Shown: positions 21,753 to 33,100 of the stretch, piece after piece
Layout: each line of letters begins with the position of its first letter
Position numbering within the stretch: position 1 is the first letter of the stretch
Assembly: GCA_019828595.1 (NCBI GenBank)
Contig: JAHQRK010000008.1
Coordinates: forward strand, 248,001 to 312,000
Reading direction: 5' to 3'
From: Aphanomyces cochlioides
Lineage: Eukaryota; Oomycota; Saprolegniomycetes; Saprolegniales; Verrucalvaceae
Length of the DNA: 64,000 nucleotides
The notes under the pieces: generated by a model
Database searches by the model: none
What the model was told of the DNA's origin: nothing
The model's input: the letters and a program-made list of their open reading frames with translations, nothing else
Made by a program: the position numbers and the translations under genes

Positions 21753-23451
21753 CAGTGTTGAACGGAAAAATTCACCTGCATAATTTAATTAAATTTGAAA
21801 ACATCCCGAAATTCATGAATTACTTCTGATTGGCTGAAAAAGAGATAATATTTGTCCAAAACTATCTCTGCTCTTATTGGTGGGATTCAAATTTGAATCG
21901 TAGTGAGAGTTTCAAATCAGGCGACACCATGAGAGGCCATACAGTAACCGTGTACGAAAGGAACTTCTTAAATTCCATGCTACAAACGATGTCACCGATT
22001 AGGAGTTCTGTCTTAGCAAAGGAATACCACGTTCAACGTGGCGAACATGGCGATCAAAGGAGGACAAGATCGTCGCGTCCACACATAATGACAAGTGAGC
22101 TACAATGGCAAGGAAGAAAGCCTCTCATTCCGTTCGAACATGAACTCCTTGAGTACATGCGTGCTCGACGATCCAATGAGCTCTACCTCCGAGTATTCCA
22201 CATCATGAAGTGGATTAAACGAAACCAACGAGACTGGTTGACCGCCTACGTTGGGTCAAAGAAGAGTCATGAAACAGCATACGAATCATTGAAGCGACTC
22301 CTGCGTCGCTTCTGCGAGCGCCACTGCTTCACCCAGCGAGTGCCGTGTCCAAGTGAGGTTCTACAAAGTGTTTTAGACGGAATCTGGCTTGATTATGCTG
22401 CTCACTTTTGGTCCAAATACTCCGAATATCCACGATCACAAATTCTGAATGCGGATGAGACCGGCGTGTATTTCGACATGCCTCCTGGGAAGACATATGC
22501 AGAAGTGGGCAAGTCTTCCAAGGTAAAAATGGCCAGCAAGCATTCTGAGCGAATTTCGGTCGTCCTAACCATCCGCGCCGACGGTATAATTACTGCCAAG
22601 GATGGTTACTAACGTGTTGTAGGAGTTAAGTTACTCATGCTATTCAATGTGAAAGGGCAACCGGGTGGGGCGATTCAAAAGAATAACTTCCAGCTTACCC
22701 ACGGCCTCATGTGTACGCTGTTCAAGGCAATGGGTAGATGGACGACCGTGTTCGGTCTATCTACATGCGTGATCTGCTCGCCAACAATATCGAAGAGTCG
22801 TCAGTTCTCCTTGTGGATAACTTGGAGTACCACGTCTCAGAGATGTCGCACGATTTGGCCGCAGAAGCCAGCTTTAGTGTCGTTGAATCATTGCCTCGTA
22901 ACTCTACAAGCCGGTGTCAGCCTCTGGACGTCGGTATCATGGGACCATTATAGGCGATGCTCAAGACGGAATGGTTGTTGGAATATTTCGAGCAAGAAAG
23001 TGATGTTATGACGGCACAAGACAAGAGCAGTGCCACAATCCACCGTACAATTCGAGTGTGGGAGGAGATATCGACCAGGTCTGTCGTATCGGCGCTTGAC
23101 AAGTCAAATCCTTCTGTAATTGAAATATGGTACTATTGAAAATGAATCGCAGTGGTTGGAGTGCGCGTGTTAAAGTCGGTAGGACCCGTCCTGAATCCGA
23201 TTCTGATGTCAAAATTTACGCCACGCCACTTTTTCCCGAATTTGTGACATGTGATCTGTAAGGTTACATTTTAACCATCACAAATGGAGAAATCCATTCT
23301 AATTTTTGTCCAATCAAATTCTCCAATCGGATGCCAATCAATCTCGAAGAATTCGAGTTATATTATATTTTTAAATGTCGATATACCACTCTGGATACAA
23401 ATTCCAAGTACAATAAAAGTTGAACGTGGCGAATTTTCCCATCCATCACTG
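21753..23451 (+). mobile_element. Pogo-3: pogo/Tigger-like element in copia-2
   Basis: CAGTGTTGAACGGAAAAATT (21753) and the complement of CAGTGATGGATGGGAAAATT (ending 23451) match at 19 of 24 positions. TA follows on the right (23452-23453); on the left the bases are GA, probably a mutated TA. The copia-2 reading (HSLDFND then RQAESESDRLF) continues across the gap, as copia-1 does in DLTFDYYGRQASSDADLLF. The 1699-bp element has one plus-strand transposase pseudogene. Confidence 0.8.
21929..23139 (+). pseudogene. Pogo-3 transposase (DDE_1 type)
   Basis: From ATG 21929 (RGHTVTVYERNFLNSML) it runs through MKWIKRNQRDWLTAYVGSKK and FCERHCFTQRVPC to the first Asp in ILNADETGVYFDMPP. A 39-nt intron (22584-22622, with a TTACTAAC branch-point-like motif) follows IRADG and leads to VKLLMLFNVKGQPGG. 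A frameshift near 22725 changes to MDDRVRSIYMRDLL. The second Asp is in SVLLVDNLEYH and the third in QPLDVGIMGPL. A TAG at 22951-22953 interrupts, and the rest reads to 23139. Compared with pogo-1, the block order and intron are conserved. Confidence 0.8.
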
Positions 23452-25195
23452 TACAACACGCGTCAAGCTGAATCAGAGTCAGACAGACTTTTCTAGACTG
23501 ATGTTGTTCACGGCCTTCTCGACTATGAGATCGTGTCCTCCGAGACTTTGAGAACGAGTACGACATCATGGAACTCGAGTCGTCTTGGACGAAATTGTGA
23601 ACACCTATGCTCCTGATGTAGCGTCTGTCAACGCCATCCAACCTGCAAATGCCTCGTGAGTTATCCGAGTTAACCAGCTGCAGCGCAGACTTGAACGTGT
23701 GGTGACACAGGAGAATGCTGCCTACAAAGTAGAATGCGGAAATCTGTCAGTTCCGGTAGTCACCGTGTCAATCCCACGAACTTACGATGAAGCAAAAGCC
23801 TCCAAGCATTAGGCTCAGTGGCGAGAAGCCATCGAATGCGAGTTCGACTTGCTAATCAAGAATGGAACTTGGAAATATGTCAAGAACAAGTTTCATGGCT
23901 GTCAGCTGGCCACCACATGGGTATTAAGAATCAAAGAACGCTCGGATGGAAGTATTGAGCGATTCAAAGCTCGACTTGTGGTCAAAGGCGGAAGGAATTG
24001 AGTTCAACTAAGTGTTTGCACCCGTATTGAGGCTCGAAACTTGCGATTGCTCCTGTCAATCGCCAACGCGTTTAAACTTAAAGCTCATCAGATGGACATT
24101 GACACTGCGTTCCTCAACGGATACCTGAGCGAGAAGATCGAGATCAAAGTGCCCGAAGGCTTTGCTGAGTATGTAGCATCCCTTCCAAATAAGCTCGACT
24201 TCCCAAGGGTGATATTAGCTTCGACCTCATCAAGAGCCCTCTATGGGCCCAAACAAGTGCCTCGAGAATGGCACAAGGTGCTTATTGAATATCCCCGATC
24301 TATTGGTTTCGAAAAGTCCATATCAGAGTCGTGGATTTACGTTCGCAAGACTTCAAGCAAGATGGCAATCATCGCTATTTACTAGTACGTCAATGACTTG
24401 GTGCCACTGGCTCGAGACGAGCAATCGATTTCCATACTGAAGGAAGAAATCAAGTGTAGTTTTGTGCGCAAGAGTTTGGGTCCATTGCATTTTATCCTTG
24501 GACTTCGAGTGCAACGTGACGAAAATCGCATGGTGTTGAAAAATTGATCAGCGTCTTAATGCCGTCAATATTCTGCGATGATTTGGTTTGGATAAGTGTC
24601 ACCCAACTGACACACCGATGAAGGGCGAGGTGGACATCAATCAGCTCGACGGTAGCCTGAAGGAGACGCCATGCACTCAAAATATTGTCAAGGAATTGGA
24701 AGTCTCATGTACTTGATGATTGGCACTCGGCCGGACATAGCATTTTTCTGTGCAAGCTCTTAGCAGACACCTGAACCAACCAACCAACCAACTGAGACTC
24801 ACTATAAGGCGATGCAGAGAGTGATGCGCTACATTGCTGGAACACTCGACTATGGTTTAGTATACACAGGCTCCAGCACCACCATCACTGCCTACTCCGA
24901 CTCCGATTATACCACAAACGATGATCGGAAATCAATTACCGGCTACTGCATGTTTGTTGGTGGTAATATTGTATCTTGGTGCTGAAATGCGCAACGAATT
25001 GTAGCCACCTTAACCACAGAAGCTGAATACATTGCTCTCGCCCAAGCCATAAAGGAAGTCCTGTTGCTACGAGTTTACAGCCAATGCGGCAACAAACAGT
25101 CCGAAACACCTGTAGTGTATGGTGACTACCAACATGTCACAGCTATTGCTTCAAATCTCGTTCATCATGCGCGTACAAAGCTCACTGATGTGCGA
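23452..25195 (+). pseudogene. Copia-2 reverse transcriptase and RNase H
   Basis: Plus-strand frames give IPRTYDEAKASKH, NGTWKYVKNKFHG and RFKARLVVKGG. From 24041 follow KAHQMDIDTAFLNGYLSEKI, GPKQVPREWHKVL and YVNDLVPLARDE. In this last motif the catalytic YVDD has become YVND after a stop. The RNase H part shows TTEAEYIALAQAIKEVLLL, and the end reads ASNLVHHARTKLTDVRS at 25195. There the sequence switches to a Crypton fragment. Several stops are present. Confidence 0.8.
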
Positions 25196-25887
25196 TCACC
25201 CTTGTGTCCCTGCTCTTCAATAACCAATGCATCCTCTCACCATTCAATACGTTGTAACATATTTTTGTCAATAGAATCTGAACGACTCATCAAATTCCAT
25301 ATAATGACGAAGAAACTCCACGAAAAAATGATTCCAGACCAATATTGACTCAATGATGGAACTTGTGTCATGAGCTTATTGGCAATCAATGAATATCCAC
25401 TTGACTTCAGATGTCTTTTCCATTCGCCAAAATTTATCAAGCTTTGCTGCTTTAATTGATATATTGTTTTCGCATAACCATGAAGGAATGTATTGAGTTC
25501 AGCGTTGACATCAGGTTGGAGCTCAATAGACTTGTTGCGGTGGAAATTCACAAGAGCACTTCTAAAGCTTTCAACATGACACAACGACATGACTCGATTG
25601 TCGACAGAGCTGTCCATCATATCGCAGTCGTGAGCAGCATTTCCAAGGTTGCCAAAGAGTGATAAAACTGCAGCTTTGGGAAGCGGGATTTGAGGTTTGC
25701 CATCCATGAAAGCACTAGAAAAATTGGTTTGCACGTACAGAATTTTATTCATCTTCGAGTCATATGCCTTCTTCGTGCCTGGTTGAATACACTTTGCCCG
25801 CAACGACGCCGCTACAGCTGCTGCGTATTCTACTCCTAGAGCTCCTTCCCCAGATCGTTTTTGAGCAGGGTTGAATCTGATAATCAA
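25160..25887 (-). pseudogene. Crypton-2 tyrosine recombinase, N-terminal part
   Basis: The minus strand from 25887 encodes 216 residues: RAKCIQPGTKKAYDSKMNKI (core-binding start), a SAM-like region, then SQYWSGIIFSWSFFVIIWNL with the first catalytic Arg in MSRSDSIDKNML. A TGA at 25237-25239 interrupts, followed by EDALVIEEQGHKGD. The HxxR and Tyr parts are missing because copia-2 sequence begins at about 25195. It is a second Crypton, different in sequence from the one at 6.2-8.4 kb. Confidence 0.75.
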
Positions 25888-25968
25888 TTTGAGATAAAAG
25901 ATATTGTCTTCAATTTAATCAAGATACACTTATCAATCGTCCGAAATTATCGACTATTACATGCCACT

Positions 25969-27490
25969 TTACAAAACGCAAGATAAGGTGTCAAGTGAAG
26001 CCTCTGAGCTGGAGCTTTCCAAAGCAGAACCATCTTCGCGATCACTTTTCGTTGATCCTTCCAACTGATGAGCATTAAACTTGATGAACATGAGCTTTTC
26101 GACCTTTTCTGCTTGCAAACGGTTGCGAATCTTTGAATGGACGAATCCTTGGATCGAAAAAGATCTCTCCGCAGATGCACTTGAAGGTGGCAATGAAAAG
26201 ACTTGGAGCGCTAGCGCTTGAAGACGCGGCCAATCTCTTCCCTCCTTCAGCCACCATTCACGGACGGAGAGCTCTTGCAACTCTAACTTTCTGATGTACA
26301 TGTCGCCCATGCGGCGTTCTCTCAGCAATTTGTGTAAACTTCACATAGTCATTCAGAACAAGGCTCTCTTTGTCATCCATTCTGGTGGCATAAACTCCCC
26401 AGCGATCTATGACAGATTCCAATTGTCGGCGTGTGCTCCTGGGCATGCCATCACCAAGATATCGTGGATCGAGAAGATAAGCAAGACCATGCACTTCATC
26501 GTAGAAAAATTCTAAGCGCGATGAGATTGTCTTCGAAACAAAATCAAGCTTTTGCTTGGATAGTCCAATGGATTGGAACTCGTTGGTCATGCTACGGAAC
26601 CAGTGATAAACGTCCGATATAGGAGTCTTGTCATTCTGAAATTTTACAATATACTTGTCGATCGAAGTGAGAATTGCGACAATCTCTTTCATTGACTCGC
26701 GAAAATTTGGGTCAGCAATAGTCTCACGCAAAAGAGTTCGTTTTGACACTTGTTGAGATCCCCCACGCGTAATGAAGTCGACTTCATTCACAACTAACGA
26801 AGCCAATACGTCATAGGAACGATCAATAGATAATGCACAGCCTTTCACTGAGCCCCATCGTGTCTTAGCAGGTCGGACTAGCTTGGGAGATTGCATGCGG
26901 CAAGACGAGCCTCAAATTTAGCCTTTTCGACGTGGTGATTTCGAAAGAAGTTCACAATTCAAGTGCATGATGTGCGGCAGATTTTAAGGAGCTGAATGGA
27001 TTCATTGGGTCATTGTCTTCTCCAACTAGCGTCTTGACGATTAGTTGAAGTGCATGAGATGCGCAACCATAGTAGAACTTGCTAGGATATTTGTCCTTGA
27101 GAATTTTCCATGCAGCTTTGTTTGCTGCAGCATTGTCAGTAACTACTCCACCGATGGTGCAGCCATTGTGTGTGGATTCAAGCAAGTCAATAACCCTGGC
27201 AGTATCATTTGCAATCCACTGTGAAGTATGCGATTTGTCCTTACTCTTGACTGATGCAACATAAATTGTTTTGTCATCTGCAGTCATCAAGTAGTTCACC
27301 AGGGGATCTCCATTGATATTAGTCCATCCATCGGTAATAAGCCCACACCATGTTGTAATTCTCGAGTCAAACAAGCCAGAGACTCGCTTTTGCACAGAAT
27401 AATATGCATCGTTGAGTAAATCGTTGGCCAAAGCTTTTCGAGTGGGTATTCGCACGTCAGATCGCAGGACATTTAATGCGTGTGAAAGGT
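25969..27490 (-). pseudogene. hAT transposase, catalytic and C-terminal part
   Basis: The minus strand reads NLSHALNVLRSDVRIPTRKA and LITDGWTNINGDPLVNYLM (DUF659 block with the first Asp), GVVTDNAAANKAAWKILK, YGCASHALQLIVK, then after a one-base shift near 26885 KLVRPAKTRWGSVKG and AYLLDPRYLGDGM. After another shift it ends with FSLPPSSASAERSFS and KIRNRLQAEKVEKLMF, the hAT dimerisation region. The 5' part of the gene is at 37249-37672; a LINE has inserted between them. The transposase would excise hAT elements with 8-bp duplications. At least two frameshifts make it inactive. Confidence 0.85.
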
Positions 27491-27502
27491 TAGGATCATC
27501 GA
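27491..27502. repeat. 12-bp target-site duplication of the LINE, left copy
   Basis: TAGGATCATCGA occurs here and again at 37237-37248. Joining the hAT sequence across one copy restores the frame SSRVDDPNLSHAL, which proves the insertion. Confidence 0.9.
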
Positions 27503-27543
27503 TTCCCAAATTTGCTGTGTGACCCACAAGTGGTACTCCGCAC

Positions 27544-30046
27544 ATGGGCGCATCGGACCCTCCGCCAGACCCGCCGCTGGCCAACAAGACACCGCCTCAA
27601 CCTCGGCCGCCAGCAGCACCACCGGATCAAGATCTACTTCCTAACCCGACTTGCGTGCTGTCCCCACCCCGGCACCATAGTCAACGACTCCGCCTGCGGC
27701 AACAGACAATAGCACCACCACCAGCCGTACAACTCCCGGCAGACGATGCCACCTCCACCATTCCCCCTGCGACTTCCCAGTCCTCCAGCAACCATACCGA
27801 AGACCTATCCAACGGGCGCGACCCACCGCCACCACGCCACAAGGCCACAGCAGACCCAGCATCGCTGGCCTGTCAGGCCCAACACCCTCCCTCACCTCCC
27901 TCCTCTACCAACCCACCTGGCAGCTGGCTTGACGAGACATATCCTCAGACCACCTCACCAACACAACCCTTCAGGGAGCATCAACACCAACGGCTCTTTC
28001 CGCTCTTCCAACGACCACTGCCTCTTCTTTTTCCTCTCTTTACATCCCTGTCCCACACGCTGTCGGCATCACCTCCTTCCCCCAACTCCAGTTTTCAACC
28101 CGACGTGCCACCCGCCTCGACACCGCCCCCGGCCCAAGAAGCACAAGCTGGTACCCCATGGTGCGATGAGGATGTGGACAGTGGCTCTTCAAAGCGCGTT
28201 GCACCCATTACCCCACCGGTCGCTGCTCCGTCAACACTACCTCCCGCGCTGCCAGCACCCACGCCAACACGCGCGCCAACCCCTCACAACGCAAACACCA
28301 TGGCGGACACGCATCAAGATGAAGATATGCAGGAGCCTGAGCCACACGGCACGTCCCAAGACCAGCAGCCCTCTGGCGCATCTCACTCTCCCAAACGCCC
28401 GGGCCTTGAAAAAATTCGTGCTGAGTGCCATCCGCCCATGCTCTAAGAGAACGACGCCATTTTCTGGGATGCCGAAGACGAACTTTTCCCTGTGCTCACA
28501 GATGAAGAGATCAACAACATCGAAACCGCTTTTGCGCAATCCACCAACACACTCTTGTTCCATCTCAATCCCGACGACGCCTCAAGATACAATATCCTCA
28601 ACTTCCGCGAAGAAATCACATCCGACTGCAAGTACTTTTTCAACATTACGTTCCCCATGCCTCTCACAGGCTCGGCCTCGGTCCTGATGGGTACACCCAA
28701 TGAATGCCATATTGAGACCTGGTCGGTGGCCGAACGTGGATACATGCTCTTGCCTAAGGCTATGATTATGGTCTCTTACCAACACGCGGCCAACACCGAT
28801 CCTCCCCTGAGTCTCAATCAGCTGGAATACTCCAACACTGACTACATGTCTCCAAACGACCTTCGCAAGGTCTTCCGCGCACTGGGCGCTCCTGATTACA
28901 TTGTCTGCAGTCACTCCAGAAATGGAGACAACACGCGCCGCACGGAACGCTGGCCCAGCATCGGGTGTATCAAACGTCGGACCGACAAACTCTTCAAATT
29001 CCGTGTGATGTTCCCCAATCAAGCTCTCACAGAACTGGTTTATGCCAATTACCATGCCCTCCGACGCTCCCAAGGCACGCATGAAGACGTTCCTAACTCC
29101 CTTCAACTTCGACCGCTCAGCGAGCTCCACTGGGATCAGCCCTCTCAAATCTTCTATAACCCTGTCCTTCCGTCCAACAGTCACCTCCGTGACACGAAAC
29201 TTCGCCTGTCTCTCATTCCTCCAACCATCCGGGCAGCGGACATTGCCATCGTGCTAGCAGAACAAGTCTTTGACAAAACGGATGTGGACATCACGGACAC
29301 AGTTGCCACAATTACCTTACAACTCAGAAATCTGTGATATTGCCTGGCAAGCATGGCGCACTGACCCCTTGGTCGTTCGAGGCTATGTCCTCGCAGTCTC
29401 GGCCCTCACCGGCCCGCTTCAGCGACCGCCGCCATCTTCAGCGCTCCTTACCTGCCATGAATGTGGTCGTCTTGGCCATAAAGCCTCCGAATGCACAGTT
29501 TTTCAAGAACTCGATGGCCATGGTCGACCACTACGACCACAAGCTGCACCAGCTCCCAACACCCCCTATGACCCCCGATGAGACACCAGACCTAGCCAAG
29601 CACGCTCGGGCCGCAGCCGCTCCACTCCCTCAGCGCCACAGAAAGGCCGTAGCGCCAGTCGCGGCCCAACCCAGATGGTGACCACCAAGCCCACTGGCCC
29701 TGCGGGCAATGCTCTGGCATTCTCCGATGTTCGACGGCTGCAAGAACGTTTTCTTCGAGTGGAAGCGGAAACTAGACGCCATAGTGACGAACTCGCTAAG
29801 GTCAAGGCGGAAAACATGGCCCAAAAAGCGCAACTCGAAGAACAAGCAGCGCAACTGGCTACTCATGCAGCGCAACACGCGACCACCCAACAGGCGCTGG
29901 AGGAGCAAGCACGCGTGCAAGCCCAAGCAGCAGAGGATCGCCTAGCCATGAAGGCCAACATCGCTCAAGCCATTGCACTACTCACGCAAGCCGCATCAGC
30001 TCCAGCTCCGTCTGCTCCACCAGCTAATAACCCTCAGCGAAACTAA
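27544..30046 (+). pseudogene. LINE ORF1 (nucleic-acid-binding protein)
   Basis: The frame from ATG 27544 is extremely rich in proline, serine and threonine for about 300 residues. A TAA at 28444-28446 interrupts it, and the same frame goes on with ENDAIFWDAEDELFPVLTDE to 29337. A frameshift near 29330 leads to EICDIAWQAWRTDPLVVRGY and a CCHC zinc knuckle (CHECGRLGHKASEC). A TGA at 29579-29581 is followed in frame by an Arg/Ser-rich stretch and a coiled coil (EAETRRHSDELAKVKAENMA, then Ala/Gln repeats) ending at 30046. Such ORF1 proteins bind the element RNA. Two stops and one shift inactivate it. Confidence 0.75.
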
Positions 30047-30183
30047 AGCAAGGGCGTCGCATTCGGCCGCCGGCGTCCTTTTACCTTCCCAGGCCGTTTA
30101 TATACACATGGTTCCTCCTCCTATCATTCCTCTTTACTGGTGTAACCGCATCACATTCTCACTCGCACACTCTCCAACATGCC

Positions 30184-33100
30184 ATGCCGCTGGCTCCAGG
30201 CCTCGACCTACCTGTCATGGACACTATCTCCTTTGGCCACACTGGCCTACCTTCCTCTGATGACTCTGCTAACTCAGAATGCAGCGACCATCGCCTTCAA
30301 GCGACTTCGCCCATACAGGCCATGGCACACCGCTCCCAACGGGGTCCACATCGCCGGAAGCCATGGAGGCCCGTCAAACACCACTTAATCCCGCCGCAAC
30401 TGGGCACTGATTGGTCTCCGACCGATGCAATCCGCACGCGTGAAGCGCGTCAATATAAATCGTATCTCGGACACCCGGTCCCCCCTCCCGCTATACGTGA
30501 AAACACATTACGCATCGCCACAATCAACATCAACAAAAACACCAAGACCAAACTCCACGCCGAACTCGGTGACTGGTTCATAGCGCACCAGCTCGACTTT
30601 GCTATTTTGGCAGATGTAGACCTTGGCGCCCAGCCTTTCCACATCTGGTGTACCCAGACTAATGGTTCATTGAGGCCGGGCCTCGCCACACTCGGCGCTG
30701 GCAGGGTAGCAATCCTCTACGACTACCAACGGTGGCACGCGCGACTTCAGCTCACAGCTACCCCATCTTCACCCTCGGGGCGTAGCATTGCAATCCACTT
30801 CCGACTGGGCCAACGAGGCAAATTAACACTCCTTGGCACATACTGCCCGGTATCGCCTCATACATGCCGCACTGAAACGCAACAAGAATGGGACTGGCTA
30901 GCGGAGCACACACCGCCACCAGCGCCACGCACATTAGTACTGCTAGCGGGCGACTTCAACACCTATGGCACTAATCCCCTGGATCGATCCAGCCCAGCCC
31001 AGCGGTCCAGGGCCAGCACGGCCATTGGCGAAGCTTTCGAATCCTGGCAACAACTCCACAACTGGACGTCCACTTTCCGCTCTGTCCACCCGCAGTTACC
31101 CCGGTATACATATGCCAGGGCTGGCACCGCCGTAGCACTTGATGACATCTTCATTCAAACCAATGCGGCCCATCGCATTCAAGCTAGTGGCATCTGGATC
31201 GGCTCACTACACTCCAGTGATCACATTGGCACGCCAATCGCGGAAATCGCACTTGACCTACACTGGACCTCCAGCTCTCAACTCAAAGGGGTCTGCCCTA
31301 TCCGTGTGGTCAACACACGCAAAGCTACTGCCACAGAACTGGCACAATTCACAATGCACACGACCCATCTTATGCAATCTCTGCAACTTCCGCCGTTGAT
31401 TCCTCCGTTAGCAGACACCGAGGATGACCCTGCGATTATCAGCCACTGGCTGGAAACTGCCATGCACAACCTCTACGCTATTTTATATGGTAGCGCCAAA
31501 AGCCTTTGGGGTGAGACCAGCCAAACTCAACGAGCCATCAATCGAGCAACAGCTATTAAACGCTCCAACCGCTTCATGGCGCAATGGCGCTACATCCTTC
31601 GTCTCCTCGCGGATCAGGAGCTATCAATTCCTGATATCGTTGGTCTAGCGGACAACATCCAATGGCCCAAATGGGTTCGCGATCCAGCCAAGCTCCCGAA
31701 AGGCACCCCTCATGCCTCAAAGGCATTAACATTACACCACTGGTGGACCAACCGACCGACTGACCCACAAGACTCAATTGGCCATTGGGGCATGTGGCTC
31801 CTTACTGGCTGGACCCATTGGTACAGTGTCTACAACAGTCGACGCCGCTGGCGAACTACGGCTCAGCGCCTTTTTGCACAACGTTATCGAACGGAGCTTT
31901 TTACGGGCAACCGCACTAGACAATTTCTCCAAAATGCCCTCGGGCGACCCACGCCTCCAATCTCCATCCGCAGTACTATGGTCAACCACCCTGACGGTAC
32001 ACGGACATACTCTGAAAACAAAGCCGATGTAACGGCAGCGCTCCAACATCTCCTTGACAACTGGATACCCCCGACAGAGCGCACCGAGCGTCCCGCCCAC
32101 CTCTCCACACTATCACCCACGGAACTGCCTCAGGCGCCGCGCTTCGTTCGTGAATGGTTACTACATGACATGCACCGGCCGGAACATATTGCCCCCTGCT
32201 TCCTACATGGGGATCAATGTACATGGGACATATATGTCTATACACCTGAGATGCAGCAACGCTGCGACCGGTACCTCCGTAAACATGTTGCACCCGGCTA
32301 TGGTGGTGTCTCTCAGGAACTATGGATCGCAGCCCCCCCGGCCATACGCGAGCGTGAACGCCTTATTATCAACACCATCCTCCGCACTGGATGTGTTCCC
32401 CCTTGCCTGGGCCGCAAACAGATGCTATACCTCGCTAAATCTGACACAGCCCATGGCATCGTAAATCTCGATCCCGGTTTACCACCCTGGCGTCCCATTA
32501 CAGTACAAAGTGACTTCACAAGCCGTCTTTTCATGGCCATACGGGACTATATTACTCCGATCATACCCAATGAGCCCCTCCAACATGGATTCCAAAAGGA
32601 TCGCACAGTCCAAGATGCGGTCATCTTGACATCGCTTCTCATTGACCGCGCTCAGCGCACAAATTCAGAACTCTTTCTTACATCCAAAGATTGCCTCAAA
32701 TGCTTTGATCGGGTTCCCTCATGGGTCATGGAATATGTCTACCTTAAACTGGGCGTACCACCGACGCCACGAAAACTCATGGCTCATTTCCTTGGAGCCA
32801 GTCAAATTGATATCCGCACTGCCTTTGGCTGGGTGGATGGTGGCCACCGAGACTTTGGCCTTGGGCAAGGCTCTATCCTGGCAGTCATGCACATCGGCTA
32901 CTACATGGACATCCTCCAACAGCAACAACAATGCGGGCTAGATCCCGTCAAACTCGTACATCACCAACACACCGATGGCTTGACCCAACGGTCCATCGAC
33001 AGCCTGCTCTTTGTAGATGATGCCCTCGATGTAGCCACATCCTACGCAGGCATCCAGCACCGTGCTACCACATCCAATATTTTCACAGGCAAAATATGCC

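Larger units (their letters stand above)
15560..25195 (+). mobile_element. Copia-2: Ty1/copia retrotransposon, plus strand, interrupted twice
   Basis: Plus-strand pieces at about 15.56-16.63, 21.07-21.75 and 23.45-25.19 kb read in order as protease/pre-integrase, integrase, reverse transcriptase and RNase H. The gaps are exactly filled by TIR elements with TA duplications (16637-21068 and 21753-23451). No LTRs are seen. The left edge abuts copia-1 gag head to head at about 15.55 kb, and the right edge abuts a Crypton fragment. The protein sequence is related to, but clearly different from, copia-1. Confidence 0.8.

Noticed and set aside
28582..29184. 200-codon minus-strand frame inside LINE ORF1
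   Set aside because: It is antisense to a long recognisable plus-strand coding region; the high G/C content keeps antisense frames open.
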